A stretch of DNA of 64,000 nt, from NCBI RefSeq assembly GCF_000808535.1, contig NZ_JWLV01000014.1, forward strand, positions 1-64,000, read 5' to 3'. Source of the DNA: Vibrio sinaloensis (GTDB lineage Bacteria > Pseudomonadota > Gammaproteobacteria > Enterobacterales > Vibrionaceae). Positions 28,231 to 37,206 of this stretch are shown piece after piece. The notes below the pieces were generated by a model that ran no database searches, was not told where the DNA came from, and saw nothing but the letters and a program-made list of their open reading frames with translations. How positions within the stretch are numbered: position 1 is the first letter of the stretch; the number at the start of each line of letters is the position of its first letter. The translations under genes and the position numbers were made by a program.

Positions 28231-30222
28231 TTACAGCTTGAATTGATGCACCAAATCGCCTTGCTGACTTGCCAGTTCCGTTAAGTCTGTACTGGTGCGC
28301 GCGATTTGTGCCATAGCTTGATAGCTCTGTTCCGCTATGAGGTTAATCTCTTCAATGTTACGAGCAATGTCCGTTGAGGTTTCGCTTTGCTCAGCGGCCG
28401 CTTGAGAGATTTGACCGCTCATTTGACTGATCTCAAGAATCAACGCTTGAATCTCTTCCATCGCACTGTTTGCGTTGGATGCTTGTTCGACAGATTGCTC
28501 CATGTCGTCCATACAGCTCTGGATAACACTGTTTGCCGAGCTGGAGCTTGATTGCAGATTACTGATCATGTTTTCAATTTCCGACGTTGACTCCGTTGTT
28601 CGTTGGGCAAGCACGCGAACTTCGTCCGCAACCACCGCAAAGCCACGACCTTGTTCCCCTGCACGAGCGGCTTCAATCGCGGCGTTCAAAGCCAAGAGGT
28701 TTGTTTGTTCAGCAATGTTTCGGATTACGTCAAGAATTGAACCAATCTGACTACTCATGCTTTGTAGCTCTTTCACCGCGTCTACAGATTTGGTTAAGCG
28801 CGTTTCCAGTTGGTTAATGGTGGTAATGTTGCTGCTCATAATCTGACGGCCAGACTCAGAAGCTTGCTCAACCTTCTCTACCATCTGCTGCGAACTTTGA
28901 GCGCTTTGAGCGACTTCTTGAACCGAGTGGGACATTTCTGTCATGGCAGTTGCGACGGTGGCGGTTTGCTCACGCTGCTGGCTCAGTTGGCTTTGCGCTT
29001 GAGAGGACGTTAACTGGTTGGTATTCGCTGTCTCTGTTAAGTTGTCTGAGGCATCATTCAGTTTCACCAGAATGTTGTGCAAACTGTCTGCTAATGTGTT
29101 GATGTGACCACTGACACGGCTGAACTCGTTGTTGTAACGAATCTCGATTCTTTGCGTCATGTCACCATTGGTGAGGTGCTCAAGCGTTTTTAAAATGCGG
29201 GTAAGTGGTTCACGTACGCTATGAGCGATATGGTAGCCAACGCCAATCGCGAGAATGATAACTATCGCGCCAATGGAGATAGAGCGAATCACACCTTGCT
29301 CATAGACCTCGCCCGCTTCAAGTAGCGAGGCACGTAAGCCATCTTGAGCCGCTTGGCTGAAAGAGTCCAACACAGCCATGGTTGCATCGACTTCTTGGGT
29401 CAAATTCGCAATGTTGTCATAGAGCGCATCTTTCGCCACCAAGTAAGAAGCGTGTTGATCCAGTACGCCACCTTTCTTACCGACATCCATCGTGAATTGC
29501 TGCACAGACTCATCAAATACCTTTTTGATTTCTGGCATTTGAGTGGTCAATCCACGATAAGCGTAGTTGAGGTGAGTCACCGCTTTTTTGTTCTTGGCTA
29601 CGGCTTTGGCAACCAACTCAGTGTCGCTACTGGCGAGAGCGTCTGAGGTAATCACCTCCGCATCTTTGAGCTTAATGAAGTAGCTTTTCGCCATCACTTT
29701 AACCGAAATACTACTCTGCTCGTCAACGTACTCCTTCATACCGACACTCAGCTCAGAATGTAGACGTTGAAATTGACGGGTTGATTTCTGGACTTGCGCT
29801 TGCGCTTCGAACATAGAACGGTAATTTGTCATCGCTTCTTCAGCTTCGTTGAAGTAACGAGTTTCCATTTCTTTGAGTTGCACAATGCGTTCTTCAAGCT
29901 CCGGCTTTGTTTGACTGGCTTGTTCAAGCGCGAGAAGCGTGTTGTTGTAGTTGGTTTTCGCCTCATCAAATTGCGATGAGATTTCTGCCATGCGCTCGAA
30001 GCTTTGCGTAGTTAAAAAGTCCTTAAAAAGTTTGTCCGCAGAAAGCAATGACACGCTGGTGTTGTTGGCTTGAGAAACAAGTGGAAGTGAAGTGTTGGAT
30101 ACACTCTCGAAGTTGGTATGAATTTGTTGCATTCCTCGCATCGTCATCACAGTCGTAATGACGAAAGTAATAATGATCAATGCAAAGCCCGCATACATAC
30201 GTCTAATGACAGAGCCTTTCAT
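28231..30222 (-). CDS. methyl-accepting chemotaxis protein with long helical periplasmic domain
   Basis: A 663-residue chemoreceptor that passes an external signal to CheA/CheW. Membrane helices lie at about 11-30 and 312-335. The roughly 280-residue periplasmic part between them is predicted all-helical (Gln/Glu/Lys rich), in the size range of helical bimodular sensor domains; the ligand cannot be told. A HAMP linker (about 336-390) and a long signalling hairpin follow, with the core [16 protein letters not shown] at about 505-520. There is no C-terminal pentapeptide tether. It has its own terminator and stands alone. Confidence 0.92.
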   Translation of the reverse strand: MKGSVIRRMYAGFALIIITFVITTVMTMRGMQQIHTNFESVSNTSLPLVSQANNTSVSLLSADKLFKDFLTTQSFERMAEISSQFDEAKTNYNNTLLALEQASQTKPELEERIVQLKEMETRYFNEAEEAMTNYRSMFEAQAQVQKSTRQFQRLHSELSVGMKEYVDEQSSISVKVMAKSYFIKLKDAEVITSDALASSDTELVAKAVAKNKKAVTHLNYAYRGLTTQMPEIKKVFDESVQQFTMDVGKKGGVLDQHASYLVAKDALYDNIANLTQEVDATMAVLDSFSQAAQDGLRASLLEAGEVYEQGVIRSISIGAIVIILAIGVGYHIAHSVREPLTRILKTLEHLTNGDMTQRIEIRYNNEFSRVSGHINTLADSLHNILVKLNDASDNLTETANTNQLTSSQAQSQLSQQREQTATVATAMTEMSHSVQEVAQSAQSSQQMVEKVEQASESGRQIMSSNITTINQLETRLTKSVDAVKELQSMSSQIGSILDVIRNIAEQTNLLALNAAIEAARAGEQGRGFAVVADEVRVLAQRTTESTSEIENMISNLQSSSSSANSVIQSCMDDMEQSVEQASNANSAMEEIQALILEISQMSGQISQAAAEQSETSTDIARNIEEINLIAEQSYQAMAQIARTSTDLTELASQQGDLVHQFKL

Positions 30223-30447
30223 GGACCTCTCCCTAATTTATAGTTGTCTTAAAAATCTAACAAAAAGAGTGTTATTTTATTGATACTGAGACGCGCATTT
30301 TATGACGCACAATACAAAATTAACTCGTTGCCGAAGAAGAACGAGTGATTTATTTTTAATGAACAATGTTTTTTATTGTGATTTATAGTGGCTTGGCGCA
30401 TACTCGACAAATACAATTATTCTCAAATGCATGTGATGGAGTGCTTC

Positions 30448-30798
30448 ATGGCAGAAGAAACCATTTTTAGTAAGATCATCCGCAAGGAAATTCCTGCAGA
30501 TGTTGTTTATCAAGACGACCTCGTGACTGCTTTCCGTGATATCAACCCTCGTGCTCCAAGTCACATTTTGATCATCCCTAATAAACTGATCCCTACCGTT
30601 AATGATGTGGCCGATGAAGATGAAGCCTTAATGGGCAGAATGTTCGTGGTTGCACGAAATCTCGCTAAACAAGAAGGTATAGCGGAAGATGGCTATCGTT
30701 TGATTGTTAACTGTAACTCTCATGGTGGTCAGGAGGTGTATCATATCCACATGCACCTTGTAGGCGGTCGCCCTCTTGGCCCGATGTTAATGAGCTAA
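30448..30798 (+). CDS. hinT: HIT-family purine nucleoside phosphoramidase HinT
   Basis: Hydrolyses nucleoside phosphoramidates and lysyl-AMP type substrates. ATG at 30448 is used because a GGAG site (30438-30441) precedes it and the protein then starts [20 protein letters not shown] like E. coli HinT; the open frame runs 20 codons further upstream. The histidine triad is His99-Ile-His101-Met-His103. It heads the hinT-lipoprotein-thiK-ycfP cluster also found, in similar order, in E. coli. Confidence 0.96.
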   Translation: MAEETIFSKIIRKEIPADVVYQDDLVTAFRDINPRAPSHILIIPNKLIPTVNDVADEDEALMGRMFVVARNLAKQEGIAEDGYRLIVNCNSHGGQEVYHIHMHLVGGRPLGPMLMS

Positions 30799-30897
30799 GC
30801 GTTCACTACTTTCTGTGATGGTGCAGCAGCGGAACTTTTTCGTTTGCTCACCGTCTCATTGCCATCAAGTATTATCAATAAATGACTGGAGTACGAG

Positions 30898-32295
30898 GTG
30901 CGTCAATACGTTCAACTCGCATTCGTTGTAGCTTGCTCAATCACTCTTTCTGCCTGCGCCAATCTTTCCGCTGGAAATCTATTTAGCCATTACAGCGCGC
31001 AAAATCAGCAGGTCTACCAAGCTGTCAAAGCTGGACAATATCAACAAGCCGAAGAGGCGCTCCCAGACTACATCGCGGGTGAGATATTGGATAACTTTGA
31101 AAAAGGTCGGGTTTATCTACTCAACGAGCAATACCCACAAAGTAAGTCAGCACTTGAGAAAAGTGACTCGGCGGTGCGTATTCAGCAAGATAGCGCCACC
31201 ATATCTGTTTCAGATACGGCAACGAGTGTGAGTGCGCTGGCTGCCAACGACAACTTGACCTCCTATCAACCCGCTGATTATGAATTGGGCTTTCTTCATT
31301 TGTATCTGGGCCTCAACTATTTAAAAGAAAATCAGTTGGAAGGTGCGCTGGTGGAAATGCGCAGAGCCAATCAGGTTCAAGAACAAGCCAGAAGAGAACG
31401 TGCAAAAGAACTTGAATCGGCACAAAAAGATCTAAAATCACAAGGTCTTACTCCTAATTTGGGCAGCGTCTTATCCAACTACCCAGATGCAGGCGAGACG
31501 CTTCAAGCGGTGCAAAACGGTTATCTGTTCTATTTGTCAGCACTACTGTATGAAGCTGACAATGACCTAAACAGCGCGTATGTAGACTATCGTCGTGCTC
31601 TTGCAGTAATGCCTGATAACGCACAGGTAATTGACGGTACGAAACGCGTCGCGAAGCGTTTGGGGATGCGATCTGATTTGTCTAAGCTAGAGAAGCGCTA
31701 CGGTAAGGCGAAGCTGTTAGATCAAAAGAGTGCACGCGTGATTGTGATAGAAGAGCAGGGCATTGTTGAAGCGATGCGTGAATGGCGTCAGTCTTTACCT
31801 TTGTTTGATAGCCGCGGCAATGGGGTTTGGTACAGCGTGGCTTTACCTCACTATCCGAGTGTGGCAAGACAAAGCTACAGCCCAATGCAGCTAAATCAAA
31901 ATGTGCTCAAAAGTGATTTACTGACCGATGTTAACCTGATGGCACAACATGACTTGTCTGAGCGCATGCCAGCGATTGTGATCCGTCAGGCACTTCGAGT
32001 ATGGGCGAAAGATCAGCTTCGCCGTGAGGCTGCGAGAAAAGAAGACAACGCTGCGAACTTACTGCTCAATGTTTGGAATACGCTAACCGAGCAAGCAGAC
32101 ACACGCAGTTGGCAAACACTTCCTGGGGAAATAAAAACCAGCAGCGCAGTGGTTACACCAGGCGCTCAGAAGATAGTGGTTGATGGGAAGTCGTATGATT
32201 TCGAGGTAGGTGCCGGTCGTACGGCTTTGGTTTGGGTTTCTCGCCAAAGTGGCAATGCTACAATTTGGCATAAACAGTTAGGAAATATCCGATGA
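30898..32295 (+). CDS. COG3014-type lipoprotein with TPR-like region
   Basis: A 465-residue lipoprotein with GTG start at 30898 and signal peptide ending in lipobox LSAC (Cys20). The mature protein has helical TPR-like repeats (QVYQAVKAGQYQQAEEALPD, then VYLLNEQYPQSKSALEKSD, and AYVDYRRALAVMPDNAQVID near 225-245) and a C-terminal beta-rich part. It is the first of three lipoproteins in a row and overlaps ycfL by 4 nt (ATGA), so the two are co-translated. Family function is not established; linkage to an LpoB-type activator suggests envelope assembly or peptidoglycan control. Confidence 0.85.
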   Translation: MRQYVQLAFVVACSITLSACANLSAGNLFSHYSAQNQQVYQAVKAGQYQQAEEALPDYIAGEILDNFEKGRVYLLNEQYPQSKSALEKSDSAVRIQQDSATISVSDTATSVSALAANDNLTSYQPADYELGFLHLYLGLNYLKENQLEGALVEMRRANQVQEQARRERAKELESAQKDLKSQGLTPNLGSVLSNYPDAGETLQAVQNGYLFYLSALLYEADNDLNSAYVDYRRALAVMPDNAQVIDGTKRVAKRLGMRSDLSKLEKRYGKAKLLDQKSARVIVIEEQGIVEAMREWRQSLPLFDSRGNGVWYSVALPHYPSVARQSYSPMQLNQNVLKSDLLTDVNLMAQHDLSERMPAIVIRQALRVWAKDQLRREAARKEDNAANLLLNVWNTLTEQADTRSWQTLPGEIKTSSAVVTPGAQKIVVDGKSYDFEVGAGRTALVWVSRQSGNATIWHKQLGNIR

Positions 32296-32681
32296 AAAAA
32301 TGGTTAATAGCAGCAATAGCTGCACTTACAATGGCTGGATGTGCGAGTAATACCGCTGGTTTGCGTATCGATGGGGCATCTCAGACCGTCCTGTTTGGTG
32401 ACAACGTATTGGCTGGTCGACTCAAAATTGAAGACATTGCCACCACACAAGTTGATGGCCGTGCACGAGGCGTTGTTCGATTGGTAAGTCAATATCAAGG
32501 TGATCAAGCAATCCAATATCGTTTCTATTGGTATGACGATCAAGGTTTAGAGGTCAACACTAAACTGGGCCCTTGGCGACAAGCGATTGTACGTGGCACC
32601 GAATCAATCGCTATATCAGAAGTTTCACTCAACCCGAATGGTACTCAGTTCCGAGTGCAGATTCGTGAAAATAACAACTAA
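32292..32681 (+). CDS. ycfL: YcfL-family lipoprotein (DUF1425)
   Basis: A 129-residue lipoprotein with lipobox MAGC (Cys17). The mature beta-sandwich domain contains RARGVVRLVSQYQGDQAIQY and RFYWYDDQGLEVNTKLGPWR, the YcfL signature around an aromatic strand pair. In E. coli the gene also lies between hinT and lpoB. The start overlaps the previous stop (ATGA) and the next gene follows after 72 nt. Role unknown; it is probably an outer-membrane partner of the LpoB-like protein. Confidence 0.85.
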   Translation: MKKWLIAAIAALTMAGCASNTAGLRIDGASQTVLFGDNVLAGRLKIEDIATTQVDGRARGVVRLVSQYQGDQAIQYRFYWYDDQGLEVNTKLGPWRQAIVRGTESIAISEVSLNPNGTQFRVQIRENNN

Positions 32682-32753
32682 ATCGAACTAATAGCCGACG
32701 CTATTAGTCATAGTTATAAACAATAAATTTCAAGGAAATTTAAGGAACCAAGA

Positions 32754-33344
32754 ATGAAAAAAAGTGTTATCGCACTGCTTGGCTTAGCTGTCATCTTAGG
32801 CGGCTGTTCAAACAAAGTTACTTACGGTGATGCACAAGCTGTTGAAACCACAACCATTGATTTTGGTTCGACGGACTTGCAAAAAATTGCCGGTGAAATG
32901 GTCGATAGTATGATGATGTCTGGCTCTGTGGCAGCGATTACCCGTGACGCACGCCCAATCGTATTCGTTGAGCGTATCAAAAACAAAACCAGCGAGCATA
33001 TTGATACAGAATCAATCACAGACAGCATCAGCACTAAGATGTTGAACTCAGGTAAGTTCCGTTTTGTCGATATGGACCGTGTTGAGTCAGTTCGTGATCA
33101 ACTTAATTTCCAAAACAATGATGAGCTTGTAAACCAAAGCACAGCAATTCAGTTTGGTAAAATGGTGGGTGCTCAGTACATGTTGTACGGAAACCTATCT
33201 AGCATCGCGAAAAATGCTGGTAGTGACAAAGACGTTTACTACAAGATGACGATGCGTTTGATGGATCTTGAAACTGGCCTGATCGAATGGGCAGACGAGA
33301 CTGAAATTCGCAAACAAGAATCAAAGAGCCTTATTGGGTTCTAA
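32754..33344 (+). CDS. lpoB: LpoB-type penicillin-binding protein activator
   Basis: A 196-residue lipoprotein with lipobox LGGC (Cys18). The globular domain (about 40-195) has the LpoB/CsgG-like pattern, including RPIVFVERIKNKTSEHIDTE, NSGKFRFVDMDRVESVRDQL and GAQYMLYGNLSS. E. coli LpoB activates the peptidoglycan synthase PBP1B from the outer membrane. Unlike E. coli LpoB, this protein has almost no proline-rich linker after the lipid-anchored Cys, so reach and partner may differ. Ribosome site AAGGAA lies about 9 nt upstream. Confidence 0.85.
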   Translation: MKKSVIALLGLAVILGGCSNKVTYGDAQAVETTTIDFGSTDLQKIAGEMVDSMMMSGSVAAITRDARPIVFVERIKNKTSEHIDTESITDSISTKMLNSGKFRFVDMDRVESVRDQLNFQNNDELVNQSTAIQFGKMVGAQYMLYGNLSSIAKNAGSDKDVYYKMTMRLMDLETGLIEWADETEIRKQESKSLIGF

Positions 33345-33362
33345 TAAACAATGAGGTGATTT

Positions 33363-34217
33363 ATGGCAAGGATGTCGTGGCATGAAGCGTGTCAGTTAGA
33401 TTCGTCACTGCTGAGTCTAGATCACTTCTTTGAATTACCTCCGGAATACGCGCAGACGCTGACCGGAGGTCTAACAAACCGCTGTTGGAAGATCGTTATT
33501 TCTCGCAACGAGGCGTATGTCTGGCGTCCCAACACTCCTATCACCAAAGCGTTTTCTATCTCTCGCTTCCAAGAGTATCAAATCCTTAATGCGATCCAAG
33601 ACGCTCACATAGCGCCAAAAGCGATTCACATTAATGATCAAGGACTGCTGGTTGACTGGATTGAAGGTGAATCTCTCACTGACCAGCTCAGCATTGATTC
33701 ATTGCTTAAGACCATGGTTAAAATCCATAGTTTGGATACAAACCGAATTCCTGTTGCTCCGTTTAATTTTACTGCACGAGTCGACCATTACTGGATGTTG
33801 CTTCGTGATGACTTAAAACTGGCGTCGTATCAGCAAGTTTACCAACAATGGCGAAACGCTCCGAGTTTGGCTGATATCGGGACTACTCTGTGTCACTTTG
33901 ATCTTGCTGGCTACAATATGGTTCACACTCAAGATGGCCACAAGGTGATCGACTGGGAGTATGCGGCAATCGCGGACCCAAGGCTTGATCTAACTCTTAG
34001 TATTGATGTCATGGACGAGAAGCCTTTGGAAACCGTTTATCGATATTGTCAGCTACGCCAGATCGAGGGCGTGGACGATTGGGTTGAAGGGGTGATGGCT
34101 TGGAAACCGAGAGCGACGATGATGGCCATGCTTTGGTATTTGCTGGCTTACCAGTTGTGGGGTGATGAACAATATTTAACCCAAGCTGAAAAAATACTCG
34201 ACTCATTTTGCAGCTAA
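33363..34217 (+). CDS. thiK: thiamine kinase-like phosphotransferase
   Basis: A 284-residue APH/choline-kinase-fold protein, cytoplasmic. The kinase core has LTGGLTNRCWKI near the nucleotide loop, the catalytic HFDLAGYN (about 179-186) and the metal-binding IDWEYAAIADPRLDL (about 198-212). Position between lpoB and ycfP matches E. coli ycfN (thiK), so thiamine phosphorylation is the likely role, though substrate cannot be proved from sequence. It is 18 nt after lpoB with GAGGTGA as ribosome site. A second ATG nine bases downstream is possible. Confidence 0.8.
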   Translation: MARMSWHEACQLDSSLLSLDHFFELPPEYAQTLTGGLTNRCWKIVISRNEAYVWRPNTPITKAFSISRFQEYQILNAIQDAHIAPKAIHINDQGLLVDWIEGESLTDQLSIDSLLKTMVKIHSLDTNRIPVAPFNFTARVDHYWMLLRDDLKLASYQQVYQQWRNAPSLADIGTTLCHFDLAGYNMVHTQDGHKVIDWEYAAIADPRLDLTLSIDVMDEKPLETVYRYCQLRQIEGVDDWVEGVMAWKPRATMMAMLWYLLAYQLWGDEQYLTQAEKILDSFCS

Positions 34218-34316
34218 GATCACTGTTTGGTGGTCCGCGTTGACTAATCTATGTTTACGTTCTTTTAAACCCTAGTTTTCATGGTAGATTGAATCGACAA
34301 GGAGCGGGGGAGTTCT

Positions 34317-34859
34317 ATGATTATTTATTTACACGGCTTTGACTCAACAAGCCCAGGCAATCATGAAAAAGTATTGCAGTTGCAATTTATTGATGACGAC
34401 GTGCGCTTTATTAACTACAGCACGTTGCACCCAAAGCATGATATGCAACATCTATTAAAAGAAGTTCACAAAGTGATCGAGCAGTCTGAGGATCCAAACC
34501 CCATTATCTGTGGTGTAGGCCTTGGCGGTTATTGGTCAGAAAGGGTCGGTTTTTTGTGCGGGATTAAACAAGTGATTTTCAACCCGAACCTGCATCCTGA
34601 AATCAATATGCAAGGGCGTATCGATCGCCCAGAAGAGTACGAAGACATCGCAACCAAGTGTGTTGAGAAGTTTCGAATGAAGAACAAGGCTCGTTGTTTG
34701 GTGGTGCTCTCTAAAGAGGATGAAGTGCACGACAACTCAAAAACGGCATCAGAGTTAGAAGACTACTACGACATCATCTGGGATGAAACTCAGACGCATA
34801 AGTTTAAAAAAATCTCTCAGCATCTACAAACCATGAAAGCGTTTAAAGAAGCAAACTGA
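34317..34859 (+). CDS. ycfP: YcfP/UPF0227 alpha/beta-hydrolase-like protein
   Basis: A 180-residue protein nearly identical in pattern to E. coli YcfP: it opens [19 protein letters not shown] and contains [18 protein letters not shown]. The hydrolase nucleophile position reads G-V-G-L-G-G, so the usual Ser is absent, as in E. coli. Whether it is an enzyme is unsettled. It follows thiK by 99 nt. In E. coli nagZ lies between these genes; there is no room for it here. Confidence 0.88.
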   Translation: MIIYLHGFDSTSPGNHEKVLQLQFIDDDVRFINYSTLHPKHDMQHLLKEVHKVIEQSEDPNPIICGVGLGGYWSERVGFLCGIKQVIFNPNLHPEINMQGRIDRPEEYEDIATKCVEKFRMKNKARCLVVLSKEDEVHDNSKTASELEDYYDIIWDETQTHKFKKISQHLQTMKAFKEAN

Positions 34860-34885
34860 TAGATAAAGCTAAGTCGTTTCAATAG

Positions 34886-34915
34886 AGCGGTGAGGGAAAC
34901 CTTACCGCTTTTTTC
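34886..34915 (+). terminator. ycfP terminator
   Basis: AGCGGTGAGG (34886-34895) pairs with CCTTACCGCT (34900-34909) with one G-T pair, followed by a T-rich tract ending TTTTCTT. Confidence 0.85.
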
Positions 34916-34970
34916 TTGTTCAATTGATTCTATTCCTTACAAATTCAGGTGGTATAAACGCAATCTTTAG

Positions 34971-34998
34971 TTGCGAAGCGAATTTTGGCCCTTATAAT
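34971..34998 (+). promoter_or_regulatory. candidate ndh promoter
   Basis: TTGCGA (34971-34976) and a perfect -10 TATAAT (34993-34998) are separated by 16 nt. Transcription would start near 35005 and give a leader of about 260 nt. The rest of the 406-nt ycfP-ndh gap holds the ycfP terminator and the FNR box, and no gene. Confidence 0.6.
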
Positions 34999-35016
34999 GT
35001 CTGAATTACAAATTAT

Positions 35017-35030
35017 TTGATAAATATCAA
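35017..35030. promoter_or_regulatory. FNR box upstream of ndh
   Basis: TTGATAAATATCAA matches the FNR consensus TTGAT-N4-ATCAA at every defined base. It is centred about 18 nt downstream of the predicted transcription start, a position expected to block transcription. In E. coli FNR represses ndh without oxygen. Confidence 0.8.
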
Positions 35031-35265
35031 AAAAAATTGAGAGTAAGTCAGAAACTTACCCAATATTTGCGGCGCATGTTATCCAGCCGTGTTGAGTCAT
35101 TCGACTCCTTTATCCAATTAGCGTGTCGTATAAAAACGAAGCCTCTACGGGCCTGTAGAATGTAAGACTGAGTCAACTCAGCGATTGGCCCAAAAAGAAC
35201 AGAATTTAATCAGTATGAGTCATCATGCTGATACATATTATTTAACTTTTTAGAGGAATGTAGCT

Positions 35266-36555
35266 GTGACACGAATTATCGTTGTAGGCGGCGGTGCAGG
35301 CGGTTTAGAGCTTGCAACCAAGCTGGGTCGCACATTGGGCCGCAAAGGGCGCGCTAAAGTCACCTTAGTGGATCGTAAAGCAAGTCACCTTTGGAAGCCT
35401 TTATTGCACGAAGTTGCAACTGGCTCGCTTGATGAAGGGGTTGATGCCCTCAGCTATCGCGCGCATGCTAAAAACCACCACTTTGACTTCCAGATGGGCA
35501 GTTTGGAAGATATCGATCGCGACCGTAAAGTGATTAAGCTTCACGAGTTGAAAGACGACAATGGCGAATTGTTGATGCCAAGTCGTGAGCTTGAATACGA
35601 CATTCTTGTTATGGCGATTGGTTCTACTTCCAACGACTTCAACACGCCAGGTGTTCGTGACAACTGTATTTTCCTTGATAGTCCAGAACAAGCGCATCGT
35701 TTCCGCACTGAAATGAACAATGAGTTCCTTAAATTGCACGCGAAAAATGGTAACGGCACTGTCGATATCGCAATCGTCGGTGCGGGTGCGACTGGTGTTG
35801 AGCTGTCTGCTGAACTGCACAATGCGGTCAAAGAGCTTCGTACATACGGCTTTGGCGACCTTGATTCAAGCAAGCTAAACGTCAACTTAGTTGAAGCGGG
35901 TGAGCGTATTCTTCCGGCTTTGCCACCGCGTATTTCCAGTGCAGCTCACCAAGAGCTAACGAAACTGGGCGTCAATGTCCGCACCGCAACGATGGTCACT
36001 CAAGCCGATAAAGATGGCTTAACAACCAAAGATGGTGAAAAAATCCCAGCACAGATCATGGTTTGGGCTGCTGGTATTAAAGCGCCAGATTTCATCAAGG
36101 ACATCGCAGGTCTTGAGACAAACCGCATTAACCAGTTAGTGGTGAAAGAGACTCTACAAACTACTCGCGATGACGATATTTTTGTCATCGGTGACTTGGC
36201 TCAGTGCACGCAAGCGGATGGTTCATTTGTGCCTCCACGTGCTCAAGCTGCGCACCAGATGGCAAGTTGTGCGTTTTCAAACATCGTCGCTAAACTGAAT
36301 GGTCGCGATCTCAAAGCCTACATCTATAAAGATAAAGGGTCATTGGTTTCACTGAGCCGATTCTCTACTGTTGGTAGCCTGATGGGGAACCTAACCAAAG
36401 GTTCAATGATGGTAGAAGGTCGTATCGCGCGTGTCGTGTATATCTCGCTATATCGTTTACACCAAATGGCGCTGCATGGCATGTTTAAGACTGGTCTTAT
36501 CATCCTAATGGGGCGTATCAACCGAGTTCTTCGACCGAACTTGAAGCTTCATTAA
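35266..36555 (+). CDS. ndh: NADH dehydrogenase type II
   Basis: Single-subunit, non-proton-pumping NADH:quinone oxidoreductase on the inner-membrane face, 429 residues. GTG at 35266 with AGAGGAATG upstream is the start; the protein opens with the FAD loop [18 protein letters not shown]. The second Rossmann motif [17 protein letters not shown] (about 168-184) binds NADH, and [12 protein letters not shown] (about 302-313) contacts FAD. The C-terminal amphipathic segment associates with the membrane. Monocistronic, with a strong promoter, FNR box and terminator. Confidence 0.96.
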   Translation: MTRIIVVGGGAGGLELATKLGRTLGRKGRAKVTLVDRKASHLWKPLLHEVATGSLDEGVDALSYRAHAKNHHFDFQMGSLEDIDRDRKVIKLHELKDDNGELLMPSRELEYDILVMAIGSTSNDFNTPGVRDNCIFLDSPEQAHRFRTEMNNEFLKLHAKNGNGTVDIAIVGAGATGVELSAELHNAVKELRTYGFGDLDSSKLNVNLVEAGERILPALPPRISSAAHQELTKLGVNVRTATMVTQADKDGLTTKDGEKIPAQIMVWAAGIKAPDFIKDIAGLETNRINQLVVKETLQTTRDDDIFVIGDLAQCTQADGSFVPPRAQAAHQMASCAFSNIVAKLNGRDLKAYIYKDKGSLVSLSRFSTVGSLMGNLTKGSMMVEGRIARVVYISLYRLHQMALHGMFKTGLIILMGRINRVLRPNLKLH

Positions 36556-36573
36556 TTCAGTATTTTTCGTACA

Positions 36574-36601
36574 AGAGCGCTTAACCAGCGCTCTTTTTTT
36601 A
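36574..36601 (+). terminator. ndh terminator
   Basis: AGAGCGC (36574-36580) pairs with GCGCTCT (36588-36594), followed by an unbroken T-run that reaches the end of the convergent acetyltransferase gene. Confidence 0.9.
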
Positions 36602-37135
36602 TGGAGTGATGGAATATACCAATCCATCTCGAGGCTTACCTGAATAGAGATAGCGATTCCGTGCTCTGGCTTCAAATGTGGCGCCACAGCGTAAAGCAAG
36701 TCGCTGGCTCGGTACATTGTCAGGGTCACAGACGATTTCAACTCGCGTCACTTTCAGCTGCTCAAAGCAAAATGTGATGAGCCCTTCAAGCGCTTCCTGA
36801 GCGTACCCATTATGTTGAAAGCGGTCTCCTAGCCAATAGCCCAAACTCACCATGTTGAAGGTATGGTACAGCTCATTGATTGCGACCATGCCCATCAAGC
36901 ATTGATCGCTTCGGCGGTAGACACCAAACCCGTATGCTTCGGACTTTACCCAGTTTAGGCGCGTTGCGAGCAGGAATTTTTCTGTTTGCTCAGCAGAAAA
37001 GCTGGCTTCACACCAGTCTATCCACTGGTGCAAACTTGGGGATTCAGTCACGCAGCGTCGCAGTGCGTCAGCATCTTCCTGAGGAATGAGTTTTAACTCG
37101 AGACGCGGTGTAATAATGCAGTAATCTGGCGTCAT
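36599..37135 (-). CDS. GNAT-family N-acetyltransferase (RimJ/RimL-like)
   Basis: A 178-residue acetyltransferase. The ATG at 37135 is chosen over the TTG at 37156 because GAGAAG lies just upstream. It follows the RimL-type layout: ITPRLELKLIPQEDADAL at the start, a central GYWLGDRFQHNGYAQEALEG with the acetyl-CoA Q-x-x-G-x-A loop (about 117-122), and VTRVEIVCDPDNVPSQRLAL with the conserved Asn. It could modify a ribosomal protein or a small molecule; sequence alone does not decide. Confidence 0.85.
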   Translation of the reverse strand: MTPDYCIITPRLELKLIPQEDADALRRCVTESPSLHQWIDWCEASFSAEQTEKFLLATRLNWVKSEAYGFGVYRRSDQCLMGMVAINELYHTFNMVSLGYWLGDRFQHNGYAQEALEGLITFCFEQLKVTRVEIVCDPDNVPSQRLALRCGATFEARARNRYLYSGKPRDGLVYSITP

Positions 37136-37154
37136 TTCACTTCTCAATGATAGC

Positions 37155-37178
37155 AAAACAGCCCAAGCGGGCTGTTTT
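37155..37178 (-). terminator. csiV terminator
   Basis: AAAACAGCCC (37155-37164) and GGGCTGTTTT (37169-37178) form a perfect 10-bp stem with a 4-nt loop, between csiV and the acetyltransferase gene. Confidence 0.8.
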
Positions 37179-37206
37179 GTTGTTCGGTACTTAGAGACAC
37201 TTTAGG

